Assembly: GCF_000247695.1 (NCBI RefSeq)
Contig: NW_004624743.1
Span: forward strand, 5,015,725 to 5,079,724
Length of the DNA stretch: 64,000 nucleotides
Origin: Heterocephalus glaber
Taxonomy: Eukaryota > Chordata > Mammalia > Rodentia > Bathyergidae
Direction: 5' to 3'
How positions within the stretch are numbered: position 1 is the stretch's first letter; every line of letters starts with the position of its first letter. The position numbers and the translations under genes were made by a program. The notes under the pieces are model-generated. The model did not search any database. It saw only the letters and a program-made list of their open reading frames with translations, and had not been told where the DNA came from. Below, in pieces: positions 35,166 through 45,833 of the stretch.

Positions 35166-37792
35166 GAGGCTCTTGGGGACATCCTCTGTATAGACCAAGA
35201 TACACCCAGCACTTCATTTTTCTTTGGTGTTAAATGAGTACAGTAGAAACTGCTTTCTTTGCACTTTACCCATTTACAAAGCTATTTACATCATGTTATA
35301 TCTTTTTTGTTTATCTTCATTACAGTAGAATATAAGTTCCTAGTCAATTAACATTCAAGCCTGTAACTCCCAATTATGAACCTACTCCCATTTAACTTGT
35401 TGAAACTTATAATTATTCACTCTTTCATCACAGGTACCTATGTCTCTCCTAGATTCTCCACATCAACATAAGACCATACAGTAGGAATCTAGTGACTGCA
35501 AACAAAACAAAATCAGGACCTGTTCATACTCCCATGCACCATCAGTCCATTGCCCTGTATTCATGAGTTCATACACATACATGTGCGCACATGCACACAC
35601 TCACATACACACACACATACCCCTTCTAAATGTCTCTGTTTTCCCCCTCCCAAGTTTCCTAATTTATCAAATCATGTAAGATAAGATATCTAATCTAGGG
35701 TCATTTTTATAAAATGGTTTTCTACATTCATGATTTGCTAGGATAGCTCTAGATTCCTGTATCAAATCATTTTTTTAAACATTTACTTGTAAATGTTAAG
35801 AAAAATATCAAAATACAATTATTAAAGGCAAAATTCTTGACATTTCTTTCCCATAACCTGAACTTCAACTGTTTTTTCATGTCTGCAAATGCCTTCACCT
35901 TCAACCTATTTATTGATTTTAATTCAAGTTGATTTTAATTCCTGCATTTATTGAAACTTAATTTTTAATTTTGTTGATCAGTCCTAACAATATTTTCTCA
36001 GAGCAAGTACCAGATTTATCAAATTATCTCCCAATATAATTTTGGTACCTTACTAAATTCACCATTTCTTTATTTCTGTACCATACTCATGGCATAACTA
36101 GCTAGTATGTTTTCAGTTTTTGAAGTACAACAATATACTCTACATACACCAGCCAGTTTACTTTCAATAACTCATTATTATTCCATTACATCCTCCAAAC
36201 TCTTCTACCATCATTTTGAACATTCATTCTCCTCTATTTCATACAAGTGCAGAGTTTCTTCTCTTCCTCAAATATGGACTGGAAATAGGTTTTTGCAGAG
36301 AAATCACTCCTGATCATAGAGATTATATAATAATTCCTACCCTTTTATCACTTTATTTATTAACATTTTCTTTATTTGATACATGACAATAAAAACCACT
36401 CTAACGGGATCAACAATACTTTAACTTCCTCATCTCTGACTCCTTCTAATTTGTTTCAAAACTTCGGAATGTTTATTTTTTTCTGTGTGCTATATTAATT
36501 TATTATAATAGATATTATAGTATTTGTTGAGTAAATCAGTGATACAGTGTAATGAGATTTTTATGTAGCCATTGCCAAAATCCCTCCAGCAATCATAGGA
36601 AATTGGTTCCTGCCTTAAATGAGGCTTTAGTTGATTCATTACAGGAAACTGGAAGGAAATGGATCAGTACTTTTTTGCCTATGATTACCTTGTGAGTATA
36701 CATTATCTTCTAGTGATATAAGTTGATTCAAAACTGGAAATCAAAAGAGAGGACATTCTTGGATTCTGTGTCTAGCAAAGATAAGATTTTGATTTATGAA
36801 CTGGTACTGGAGTAGCTCAATTGATAATAACCTGTAAATACAGCATTATAATAAATGAATCTATAATGAGAAAAGTAAGAACATAGTAACACTAAAATGC
36901 ATGGAAATCTCCTCTGGAGATTTATGTGAAAGTTATAATCACAGCAAAATGAAAAAGTAGCTGAGAGATGTATAAAATTCCGCAAAAATTCATAACTGGG
37001 CTATCACTAAGTAGAGTCATTTTGATAAGATCTCAAATGAAGTGAATCCAAATATTAGGTTTGAAAGAGTTTTTTAGATTACAATGTATGTTGTGATATT
37101 TTCATTGAAGCTAGAAGAAAAGGAGAACCAAACAATTAATAGCACCCTCCCTCATAAAACACATACAAAACAAAAAACAAAAATAATCCTCATTGTGCTA
37201 CTTAATATTATTTATATTGGTCTCAATAATGGGTTATCTTAAAAAGAAAAGCTAAGAGAAGAAAAGAACAGAACCTGTGAAAGTGTATAAATGAACATTG
37301 CAGATTGAGACACTGAAATTTGGAAAGGGGAGAGAGCTGTTTACCTTTTATTTCGTGGACGATGTTAGGGTGAGTTCTTTTTTATGACTAGTCTCATTGA
37401 AATAAAGGTGACTATTTTAGGACTTATCTTTCATTGCACGATCCCATGTGACACCAGGGTGCTGACCTCAGATCTCAACAAATGCAGAACAAGACATAGC
37501 TGGATTGATTCCCGGCTGTGCCCAGAGGTCACCTACCGAATGATCTCATGAGTATTTTCTGAGGACTGAGAATACAAAGCTTCTTAAGATCTCTTTTGCA
37601 AGAGAATTTCCCTAGGGTTGTATGGAGGAACAGTGAAACCTTAGCAAATACTCGAAGGCTGCATTCGTATGCAGGGAAGAGGAGGAAATGCCTACTGAAA
37701 GCGATTCTTAATTTTGTAATGTGCATTGTTTTTCTTTTCACATCATAAAATATACTTACCTAACATGGCTAGAGATATTTCTCCAAGTTTTC
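35166..37792. other. Anonymous AT-rich DNA
   Basis: Mostly unassigned. A degenerate CA-rich stretch lies at about 35571-35622. A segment at about 35290-35345 ('TTCATTACAGTAGAATATAAGTTCC') faintly resembles an L2 end, too weak to call. Confidence 0.35.
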
Positions 37793-37799
37793 ATACACA

Positions 37800-37844
<45 letters not shown>
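37793..37844. repeat. (CA)n(TA)n compound microsatellite
   Basis: A CA run with one CATA interruption (37793-37832) passes into TATATATATATA up to 37844, directly against the tail side of an antisense SINE. Microsatellites often grow from such tails. Confidence 0.95.
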
Positions 37845-37924
37845 TTTGTACTGGAGATCGAACTCGGAACATGGTGCTTGTGAGGCAGGCACCGGAACCA
37901 CTGAGCTAAATCATCCCCGGCCCT
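37845..37924 (-). mobile_element. ID-like SINE, antisense
   Basis: The plus strand reads 'TGTACTGGAGATCGAACTCGGAAC', 'TGCTTGTGAGGCAGGCACCGGAACCACTGAGCTAAATC' and 'CCCCGGCCC', the reverse complement of the local ID consensus. The tail side has been converted into the adjacent microsatellite, which hides any target duplication. Confidence 0.9.
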
Positions 37925-38985
37925 TCTTTTAGATATTTTTACACTGTTATGTTTTACATTTAAATATATGCCTCATTTTGAATAAACTGCATAGGACTCA
38001 AAATATGACATAATTATTTTTAAGTACTATTCCCCAAAAGATTATCCTTTACTTCCTAAATTGAAAAGATTGCCTTTTATTGACAGAGTTGCTGTTGTAC
38101 ACTTCTCAAAGGAAAATGGCCATTTACTGTCTAGCTATTTTGAGATTCTATTTTGTTTTACCTCTTTTAGCATCAAATCAACATCATTTTTATAACTTAT
38201 GTCTTAAATTTAGTGTAAGTGGCCTAAAGAAATTCTCTTTTTTTATACCCTTTCCAAGTTCTGTTCTTTGCTCTAGCTTCTTTAATTAAAAAAAATAAAC
38301 AGAGAACAATGGGGTTTGAAGTGGAGTACAAGAGGAGGAAAGTTAGAATGAAAAGGAGGAGAATCAGAAGAAAGAATATCCTATTGTAATCAGGTGGATA
38401 ATGTGTTGGGTCTACACTTGGACTGGGGAGAAGTTGGCATCTGAAGATAACGAACATTTTGATACATGAACAAAGTGTTATGTTCACATGAAATTAAATC
38501 TTCTTTCAGATTTCTCAACCAAGGAATATATGAAATATACAATATTTTGAACCAAACTCAAATTTTCTATTAGGAGAGAATAACTTTTTTGCAGCATTTA
38601 ATTATAAATCTGTTAGGTAAATTTTTTACCATCTATATAACATTTTGATGTTATTTTTAATGGCGTTGTTTACTTAATGTCAATTTTTGGTTTATTGTAA
38701 ATATTAATTGAGCTATATTGTATAAGTTGGAAGACATATAATGATTTTATAAATTTTAAATATAAAATCTCTAGGATTTTCTACATGGATAATGCTGTTA
38801 TTTGAAAATAAACACAAAATTTACTTGTTATTTTCAGACTATAAGACATTTATTTTTCACGTCTCATTGAACTGGCTAGATAGTCCAGTATAAATTTGTA
38901 CAGAAATAGCATATCTTTCCTTTCTCCTTGTTCTTACATGGAAAGTGCCACTGTCTCAGCATTACATTTGATTACAGCTACAGAA
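37925..38985. other. Anonymous AT-rich DNA
   Basis: No gene or confident repeat recognised. Confidence 0.4.
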
Positions 38986-38989
38986 TTTT

Positions 38990-40650
38990 GTAGGTGTTCT
39001 TTATCAAGTTGAGAAAGTATCTGTTTTATTTTTAAGTTGCTAAGTGAGAGTGGGTGGGTTGAATAGATGTTAAATTTTATCAAGTACTTTTTCTGCATCT
39101 ATTGAGATAATAATGTAATTTTATAGTCTGATAATGTGGTGAATTTTATGGCATTTTTGTTTGTAAAATAAATTTTTCACTCCTGGGATAGTTCCTAATT
39201 ATTTAAAATGAAGTATCATTTATATATGTTGGATTGAATAGGGTAGTTTTTCCTATGGGAATATTTTAGATATAACATAAATATTCTTAGTTAAAATAAC
39301 TATTTTGAGTTACCTGAAACTGCATTTGTGAAATATTGTAGAGCTTTTCCCTTAGAGATTCCTTTCATTTCATCTATGCTGTAGAATTCATTGACATACA
39401 ATTCTTCATAATATTCTTTTATTATTCTTTTAATATTTTGTAGTGATATTACTCATTCCTGATACTGGTCATTTCTGTCTTCTCTCTGTTTCTTCACTTG
39501 CCTAGCCTATTTGTCAATTTTGACATTCTTTAAGCTTCTTACTTCATTGTTTTCTTTTTCTTTAATTTTCATTTTGATCTTTATCATTTTCTTTTACTTC
39601 TCTCTTTGGGTTCCATTAATTCTTTTCCTAATCTCTTAATCTTCCAGTTAGGAAGCATAAGTCATAAAATTGAAATCTGCTATCTATTTCCAGATAAATA
39701 TTTGATGTTTTACATATCTTCGTACACAGAGCTATAGTGAAATTCCACAAGGGTTAATGTATTATCTTGTTTATCCATTTAGTTAAAAATGCCATTTTAC
39801 CTTTTAATATTCCTTCTCAGATTATTTAAAATTGTGGGTTAAACTGAATTGCTTTCCAAATATTTGGGATTTTCCAGAGCTCTCACTGTAATTGTGCTAT
39901 AATTTTATTTCACTGTGTTCAGCAAATATACGTTGAATGAGTTGCAGCCTGTTAAATTGACTGAAACTCAGTTTTTGACATGAAGCTCATTCACCTCAGT
40001 AAATATCGCATGTGTAATAGAGACAGCTGTATTCTGGTATTGTTAAGCAGTGGGCTATAGAAACATAAATTTGTCAAAGTTGGTTAGTAGTAATTTTCAA
40101 GTCTGCTATAAATTTACTTATTTTTTTCTATTAAATCTGGTAAAGAGAAATAAATGTTAATATCTATAATACTTTTTGTATTTGTCTGTTTTCACTGGAA
40201 GTTCTATCAATTTTATTGTTTCACTTTTTAAAATTTTTCTGCTGAAAGATTCATACACATGCAAGACAGCTCTGCTTTCCTTATGAATCCATTCCTTTTG
40301 CCTTAGGAAATGTGATTTCAAGGCAGAGTTATCGTCTCTGAATTCTACTTTTCTTTGAATAGTCATTTCAAATTCTTGTATTTACTATTTAATAAGATCT
40401 TCTAACCTTTCATTTTAACCCATTTCATTTTTATATTAAAACGAGATTTTGATAGGTATAAATAGTTGGATTTTATATTTTTCTCAAATCTGGAAATCTC
40501 TATTACAATGTTTGGAAATTTTACAGTGAAAATTACAGATATGCTTGAGTTTCAGTCTACTATCTAGCTATTTATTTTTCTTTGTCCTTATTTTTTTTTT
40601 CTGTTGAGTTTTAAAGATTTTAAAATTTCATTTTACATCTTATCCAATCA
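38990..40650 (-). mobile_element. Ancient L1M, antisense ORF2
   Basis: Blocks in antisense ORF2 order: 'TTTTTCTGCATCTATTGAGATAATAATG' (about 39090), 'TCACTCCTGGGATAGTTCC', 'TCCAAATATTTGGGATTTTCCAGAGCTCTC' (about 39860), 'GTTCTATCAATTTTATTGTTTCA' (about 40200), and 'TTTGATAGGTATAAATAGTTGG' (about 40450). No intact frame. Its continuation toward the 5' end is the HAL1/L1M-type segment at 41440-42880, with a retroviral element between. Confidence 0.75.
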
Positions 40651-40654
40651 ACAC

Positions 40655-40930
40655 TGCATATGGTTTGGCCCAGGAATGTCCTACAATGCATCATGCACTC
40701 AGAGGTGGGGCTTCTGGGAGGTGACTGAATCACAGGAGTGATAGAGCTGACCTGCTATTGGAAGTGTCACCTGGACATTACATAGAAGGTTGTATCTCCC
40801 TTCCTAGATTGTTCTTTCATTCCCTGCTTCCTGGATTTTCCTTCTCTTTGCCCTTCTGCCATGTTGTTTTCTGCTTTGAAGCCATGAACTATATCATAAG
40901 CCAAAATAAACCTCTCCTTTTTTTATGTTT
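40655..40930 (+). mobile_element. ERVL-MaLR long terminal repeat
   Basis: The left end TGCATATGGTTTGGCCC is the MaLR LTR start ('tgatatggtttggc...'). 'GAGGTGGGGCTTCTGGGAGGTGACTGAATCACAGG' is the diagnostic middle. 'CCTTCTGCCATG' and a polyadenylation signal in 'CCAAAATAAACCTCTCC' lie near the right end. It is followed at once by a Leu-type primer-binding site, so this is the 5' LTR of a partial provirus. No 3' LTR was seen. Confidence 0.8.
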
Positions 40931-40931
40931 T

Positions 40932-41320
40932 TGGTGTCAGAATTTGAAAAGGTTTGGAGATGACAACTAGAAAAGCCCTAGAATGCTACAAACAAAGCTT
41001 GAAGGGAGACGGTGGTCAAATCTCCCAAGGCCAGAATGCTGATACAAATGCAGACAATAAAGAAGAGGTGGAGGAAATTTTATTTGGGAGCAAAGACTCC
41101 ATTGACAGTTGGGCTCCCATGGTAAAATTCTCTCTGTATTTTGCTCGTGTTCTGACACTTCTCAGGGGACTTAGATTAAGGGCAGTAGTCTAGTTAATCT
41201 ACCAGAGGAAATTTCAAGAAATCTCAGCTCTCAGGCAATTGTATGAGCACTGTTGGGAGCTTTCAGCCAGCTGTATAAAGAATTAAGGGGAAATGGTATA
41301 GCTGAGCTATTTTTAAAGTT
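40932..41320 (+). pseudogene. ERVL-MaLR internal segment with tRNA-Leu-type primer-binding site, decayed
   Basis: TGGTGTCAGAA at 40932-40942 is the ERVL-type primer-binding site complementary to the 3' end of a leucine tRNA. The following text matches the non-coding internal region of MaLR elements, for example 'CCAGAATGCTGATACAAATGCAGACAATAAAGAAGAGGTGG' and 'AGAGGAAATTTCAAGAAATCTC'. MaLR internal sequences lack a functional polymerase. Here only about 390 bp remain, with no intact open frame; the 79-codon open stretch is incidental. Confidence 0.8.
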
Positions 41321-41439
41321 TTGAGCTTCACCAGAGATAAAGCATCTTTATCTGTTGTTCCATTGGGTGTAATTTTTCCTATGTATGATGACATTTTTGT
41401 AAACATTTTTAAATACCAGAAAGTATGCTGGCTATTAAT

Positions 41440-42880
41440 TCTTTCAACTTTGTGTCTGATAAAACATGTACCACATTTTATAAATATTTTTGGTGTTGGT
41501 TTCTAGGTCAGTTTTTATATTGTTTTTATTTGATTTGCTGTTTTAGTTCTTTAAAAATGTCACTCCATTGCTTCTGGATTGGGATGTTTCTATCCAAGAT
41601 AAGTATTTCATCTTTATCTTTGTTTCCCAAAAACTATTTTGTTAAAGCTAATTTTAATGTTTTTCATTTTCTTTGCTTTTAAGTGACTTGATTTATGTTA
41701 ATGTACATTAGTGATGCCTCTTGTTTTTGGAATTTACAAGATGCTTAACTGTGTGGATTTATGGGTTTAGTTAAAAATGAGGAATGCTAAATCATCCTAT
41801 TTTTGAATAAAATTTTATACTTCTCCTGTACTTTGGGAACTCCAAAGAAATTACATTTCTTCAAGTTGTCTCATACTTCATCTTGTACCTATCATTTATT
41901 ATTCATTTTTTCTCTTGTGTTTTCTTTTGTCATTTAATTCTTTGTATCTTCATTTATATTTTTTCTCCAATGTCTAATCTGCTGCTATTATCATCTACAT
42001 TTTTACCACAAGTAATTAGAATTCTCCTTTAGAACTTTGATTTATATCCTCCATGTCTTTATTTAAAGTATTTGTTTGCTTTTTATTGTATATGTAATAC
42101 ACATAACTCTTCACAGTAGTCTACTAATTCTGTCATGTGTTTTTGTGAGCCAGTTTTGGCTAACTGATTTTTTTTCTTGCAAGTGTATTTTCCAGTTTTT
42201 GTGGAAGCTGAAAATTTTATTTAATGTCAATTTTAATTTATTTTTCTTTTATGTGCTGGGTTTTATTATTACTGTCGATATTCTTGAACTATGTTCTGGG
42301 AAGAATGCACATTACATGTAGAATTTGATTATTTCAGTTCTTGCATTTGGGTTTCATTAGATAGGGTAAATAACTTTTGATCGAGGGTTAATTTTATCCA
42401 CTAACATGTAAAACCCTACTTTGCATGTTAAGTGAACTATAATCTTTGTAGCTAACACTGGTAAGAATGGAGATTCATTTCAGTTTTGATATGAATTCTT
42501 CCTGCCCCTGTTAACTCTTATCCTTTCATTGGCCCCAGAATTGATTCTCCTGAACTTTACGCAGTTTCAAGGGGACTCATCTGCATAGAGCGGATTTTTC
42601 CCTTGATGAAGCTGTCTCCTTTCCGATGCTCTGCTGTGAAAACTCTAGGTGATGACCCTGTGGGATTGCAGCTGTATGTCTTCAACTTGGCCCAGTTGCC
42701 AAGATCTTCTAGGGCCTACTTTTGGGCCACAGCTTGGGACTCCTTTCAGATGGAAGCTGGGACAGTGGTGAAACTTATTTTCTTCTCCATTTCTCAAAGG
42801 TCACTTAAGTGTTTTGTTTGAGGTCCACTGCCTTGCATATTTCCCCCCTATTTTTTTTCTGTGCCTCTAGTGGAAGAATA
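41440..42880 (-). mobile_element. HAL1/L1M-type LINE, antisense ORF1 and 5' region
   Basis: The plus strand shows 'ATGTCACTCCATTGCTTCTGGATTGG', 'TGCTTTTAAGTGACTTGATTTATG', 'CCAATGTCTAATCTGCTG', 'TATTCTTGAACTATGTTCTGGGAAG', then near the far end 'GATTCTCCTGAACTTTACG' and 'GGGACAGTGGTGAAACTTATTTTC'. These occur in the order of an inverted HAL1/L1M element (ORF1 toward 5' UTR). The position suits the continuation of the 38990-40650 element, and the MaLR provirus separates the two. Confidence 0.65.
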
Positions 42881-43894
42881 TTAGTTTTCATTTCCTGTCT
42901 TTGTGAAGAAAAGAAATCCTAGTGTGTGTTTAGCGTATCTGTGCAGAAAGTGAATTTAAAACACAGGGAGAAAACCTGGCTTGGCCAAGGACCTAAGAGC
43001 TCAGGATGAGATCATCTCAAACCTGAGGTTATACAAATTACAAAAGCAAATGAAAAACATTTTAGGGCCAGATGACAACTGCTTTTATGATCAATCAGGT
43101 AATATACAAATTAACTGTGGATTTATAAATCTTGTCACAGACACAGTTTTTGTTAGAACATATACTGAATAGAATCTACTATAAAAAGAGAATTTCAGAG
43201 GAAATATGAAAACATACTGGGAATTAATATTGGAAATCAAAATTATGCTTGCTCGAAATAAAGATTGAAGTTACACACAGGAGTAGTCATTGAAAAGCGG
43301 CTGGAAGAAATTTAAGAAGAGAATTTCGCTTTGGAAACTCCCTGAAGGTTGCTCCTTTTATTCGTGATCATACAGTATGACTTTAAAAAAGTAAAACAGA
43401 AAAAAATACCAGGAACTTGCTTGGGTAAAAAATGTGTTACCTTCTTCTCATCTGAGTTAATCCATTGTGATTATAAGTCAACTAATATTTCAGAGGGGAT
43501 GAAATAAGTAGATGGCTTCAGCAATGTGACATTTCCTGTCATATCGTGTTATGTCAGTTATTGACTGAAAAAGACATTGAAAACTTTACTATTAAGGGAT
43601 TTCTTCTCCAGCTTCTATGGATCATTGAATTAGACCTGTGACCTCATCTCTAAGTTAACATCGGTCATCTTTGGCTTGTGCAGGCAAATCTGTTACAGCC
43701 AGGGGGTTAGAAAGCTTTGAAATTCTGCAAATTTCTTGAAATGAAAAAATTATCTCTGATTGCCTGTACGGTTTTACTCTGCTTAAAACAGAACCTGGAC
43801 TTTTAGGTCTAGTGCAAAAGTATTACAGTTGTGTTTATTGCAGATGCCTTTTCATACTCTATATGCAGGAATTTAAATAATATTTTGGTAACGT
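42881..43894. other. Anonymous DNA
   Basis: No confident feature. A 63-codon frame at 42981-43172 reads like coding sequence in its first 40 residues (charged, few rare residues), but no family is recognised and it ends in ordinary AT-rich sequence. Confidence 0.35.
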
Positions 43895-44105
43895 TGTATT
43901 ATACAAAGTATAAATAAATTAAAGAGCAAATCAAAATAGATAACTGGAGATATGGAGATAGGTCTTTTACAAATCGGAAAGAGGCCAAGCGATGCAGGGA
44001 GGGTAAGGTAGACCAGGGAGGAAGGCAGAAAGAGAATGCAGATGTCTTACGTAAATGTACCCACTCCCCACATTTCATGCAATCATTGTGTAATGCAAGC
44101 ACGTG
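43895..44105 (+). mobile_element. L1 3' UTR fragment, sense
   Basis: 'GGTCTTTTACAAATCGGAAAGAGGCC', a polypurine tract and 'AAATGTACCCACTCCCCACATTTCATGCAATCATTGTG' are the plus-strand equivalent of the inverted copy at 32030-32285. Almost all of the L1 body is absent. Confidence 0.65.
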
Positions 44106-44707
44106 CTAATGGCAGTAAAAACTGACACAGATTACACACCCAAAGGAGATCTGTATCATCTTGAATTGAAATATAAGCTGTGGAATGAATTTCCAGAATG
44201 TTCTCTGTCCTAGTTTAAAGGGTTTTTTTCCAACATAATATCTTCCATAAAATTTCCCACATTAAGAAAACTTTGATATTACCTCAACATACATGTTAGA
44301 TAACTATCATTAAAATAAGAAAGATTCTGCTTCTGTATCACCTACAGGGCTTAATGATACTTCAGTGATAAATGCTAAGCTTTCTTTTAAACAACCCTGA
44401 TTTCTTCACTAAAGTTAAAATTTTAAAGTGCAATGTGATATTAAGAAAGAAAGAAATGTGGTAAATCTTGTTACTTTTATCGTTTATTTTTACCTTAACT
44501 TTTCTTTCCCACAGTAGCCAATTCTTAAGTGTGATATTTTCAAATATCAACTGGTTTTAAAATAGGCATTATGTTGATAACTCTAATATTTATTTTATTG
44601 ATCATATATGTGATAGAAATAGATACAAAAGTAGATATAGTTATGATATTTTTCTTCAGGATTAAAAATAGGTAATTTCTATACTTATAGCATGTGCTAG
44701 AGAAGGG
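44106..44707. other. Anonymous AT-rich DNA
   Basis: No feature recognised. Confidence 0.4.
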
Positions 44708-44729
44708 GTGTGTGTGTGTGTGTGTGTGT
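44708..44729. repeat. (GT)n microsatellite
   Basis: Eleven GT units immediately beside the tail side of an antisense SINE, the same arrangement as at 37793-37924. Confidence 0.95.
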
Positions 44730-44803
44730 TTCAGTGCTGGAACTCAAAGCCAGCGCATCTGCTAGGCAAGGGATAGACCCTACCGCTAAGCTATACTCTC
44801 AGA
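44730..44803 (-). mobile_element. tRNA-derived SINE, antisense
   Basis: 'AGTGCTGGAACTCAAAGCCAGCGCATCTGCTAGGCAAGGGATAGACCCTACCGCTAAGCTATACTC' is the reverse complement of the tRNA-like SINE plan. It ends differently from the younger ID copies ('GCTAGGCAAG' instead of 'GTGAGGCAGG'), suggesting an older ID sub-family. Confidence 0.8.
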
Positions 44804-44873
44804 TTCAAATTTGTTTTATTCCTGAAAAAAACTATTATAGTTTTGAATCAAAATACGGAAGCTTTATATAATG

Positions 44874-44925
44874 TCTTAGTCTGTTCAAGACACTATAACA
44901 AAATGCCTGAGAAGAAGTGAGAGTG
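44874..44925 (-). mobile_element. MaLR-type LTR end fragment, antisense
   Basis: 'GTCTTAGTCTGTTCAAGACACTATAACAAAATGCCTGAGA' is the reverse complement of the MaLR/MST LTR 3' end ('tctgttctcatgctgctataaagaaatacctgagac'). Only this end is recognisable. Confidence 0.6.
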
Positions 44926-45708
44926 CTGCTTAAAATATTTGGGTTATTTCTGGAAAAATACATTTTACAACTCATTGGAAGACAACCATCTTGGATAGAT
45001 GCTACGGAAGTGTGGCACGTGATTGCATTGCTCAGGTTAAAGCACATATTACTGCATATCATTAAACCTCGAGTGTAGATCAATAGTTTGGCTGATTACA
45101 GTGTGAATGGCAGTTAATCATTAACAAGTGTACTTGATTGTCAAATGTAAATGGCCAGTGCCAGGTATAATGTGCTAATAGACTTCATAGTTGAAGTTTG
45201 ATGTTAGTAAAAAGCTTTCCACAATAAAACAACAGAACTCACTGCTCCCTTAGTGTTTTATGTTTATTTTACATGTTATAAATCATTCTTCTTCACTTTG
45301 AAATCAGTATTAATATTTTCAGTATCCCGTATGACATTAATATGTTCAATACCCTATAAGACATTTTGTAAAATATTTTAACCCTTAACTCTTCTTTATT
45401 CCAATTTCAGTGAGCACTCATAAACCATGTGAGAATTGCAGTAGTTTAATCCCTGCTGTTCCATTATTCTGACTTATCTGCTTTAGGACTGAATCACCAA
45501 ACATTGTTTTCAGGCCTCTTTACTCTATGGGAGTCACTGAGTCATTCATTTATTCTTTCATTCATTCATCCATCCATTTATTCACCAAACATTTATATTT
45601 GCTACCTGTTTCATTCTCCTCTCTTCTGAGACTTTGTTTCTAAAATTGAAATGTAACAAAATAATTTGCACCTTACCTTTGTGCTCCTCATTCTTATATT
45701 CCTAGCAA
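44926..45708. other. Anonymous AT-rich DNA
   Basis: No confident feature apart from an imperfect (ATTC)n/(ATCC)n stretch at about 45541-45582. Confidence 0.4.
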
Positions 45709-45833
45709 AAGATTAGCATAGTTGTTTTTTTTTTTTTTTTTTTTGTACCAGGGATCGAACTCGGGTCCTTGCGCTTGTGCAGTAGGCGGAGAAGTCACTG
45801 AGTTAAATCCCCAGCCCCAAGATTAGCATAGTT
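45709..45833 (-). mobile_element. Young ID-like SINE, antisense, with perfect 15-bp target duplication
   Basis: A run of about 20 T (45725-45744) is followed by 'GTACCAGGGATCGAACTCGG', 'CTTGCGCTTGTGCAGTAGGCGG' and 'GAGTTAAATCCCCAGCCCC'. AAGATTAGCATAGTT flanks it at 45709-45723 and 45819-45833. The long tail and retained CpGs point to recent insertion. Confidence 0.97.

Noticed and set aside
40954..41193. 79-codon frame
   Set aside because: Lies in the non-coding internal region of a MaLR element.
42981..43172. 63-codon frame with protein-like first half
   Set aside because: No homologue recognised, no splice or promoter context, and the second half is ordinary AT-rich DNA.
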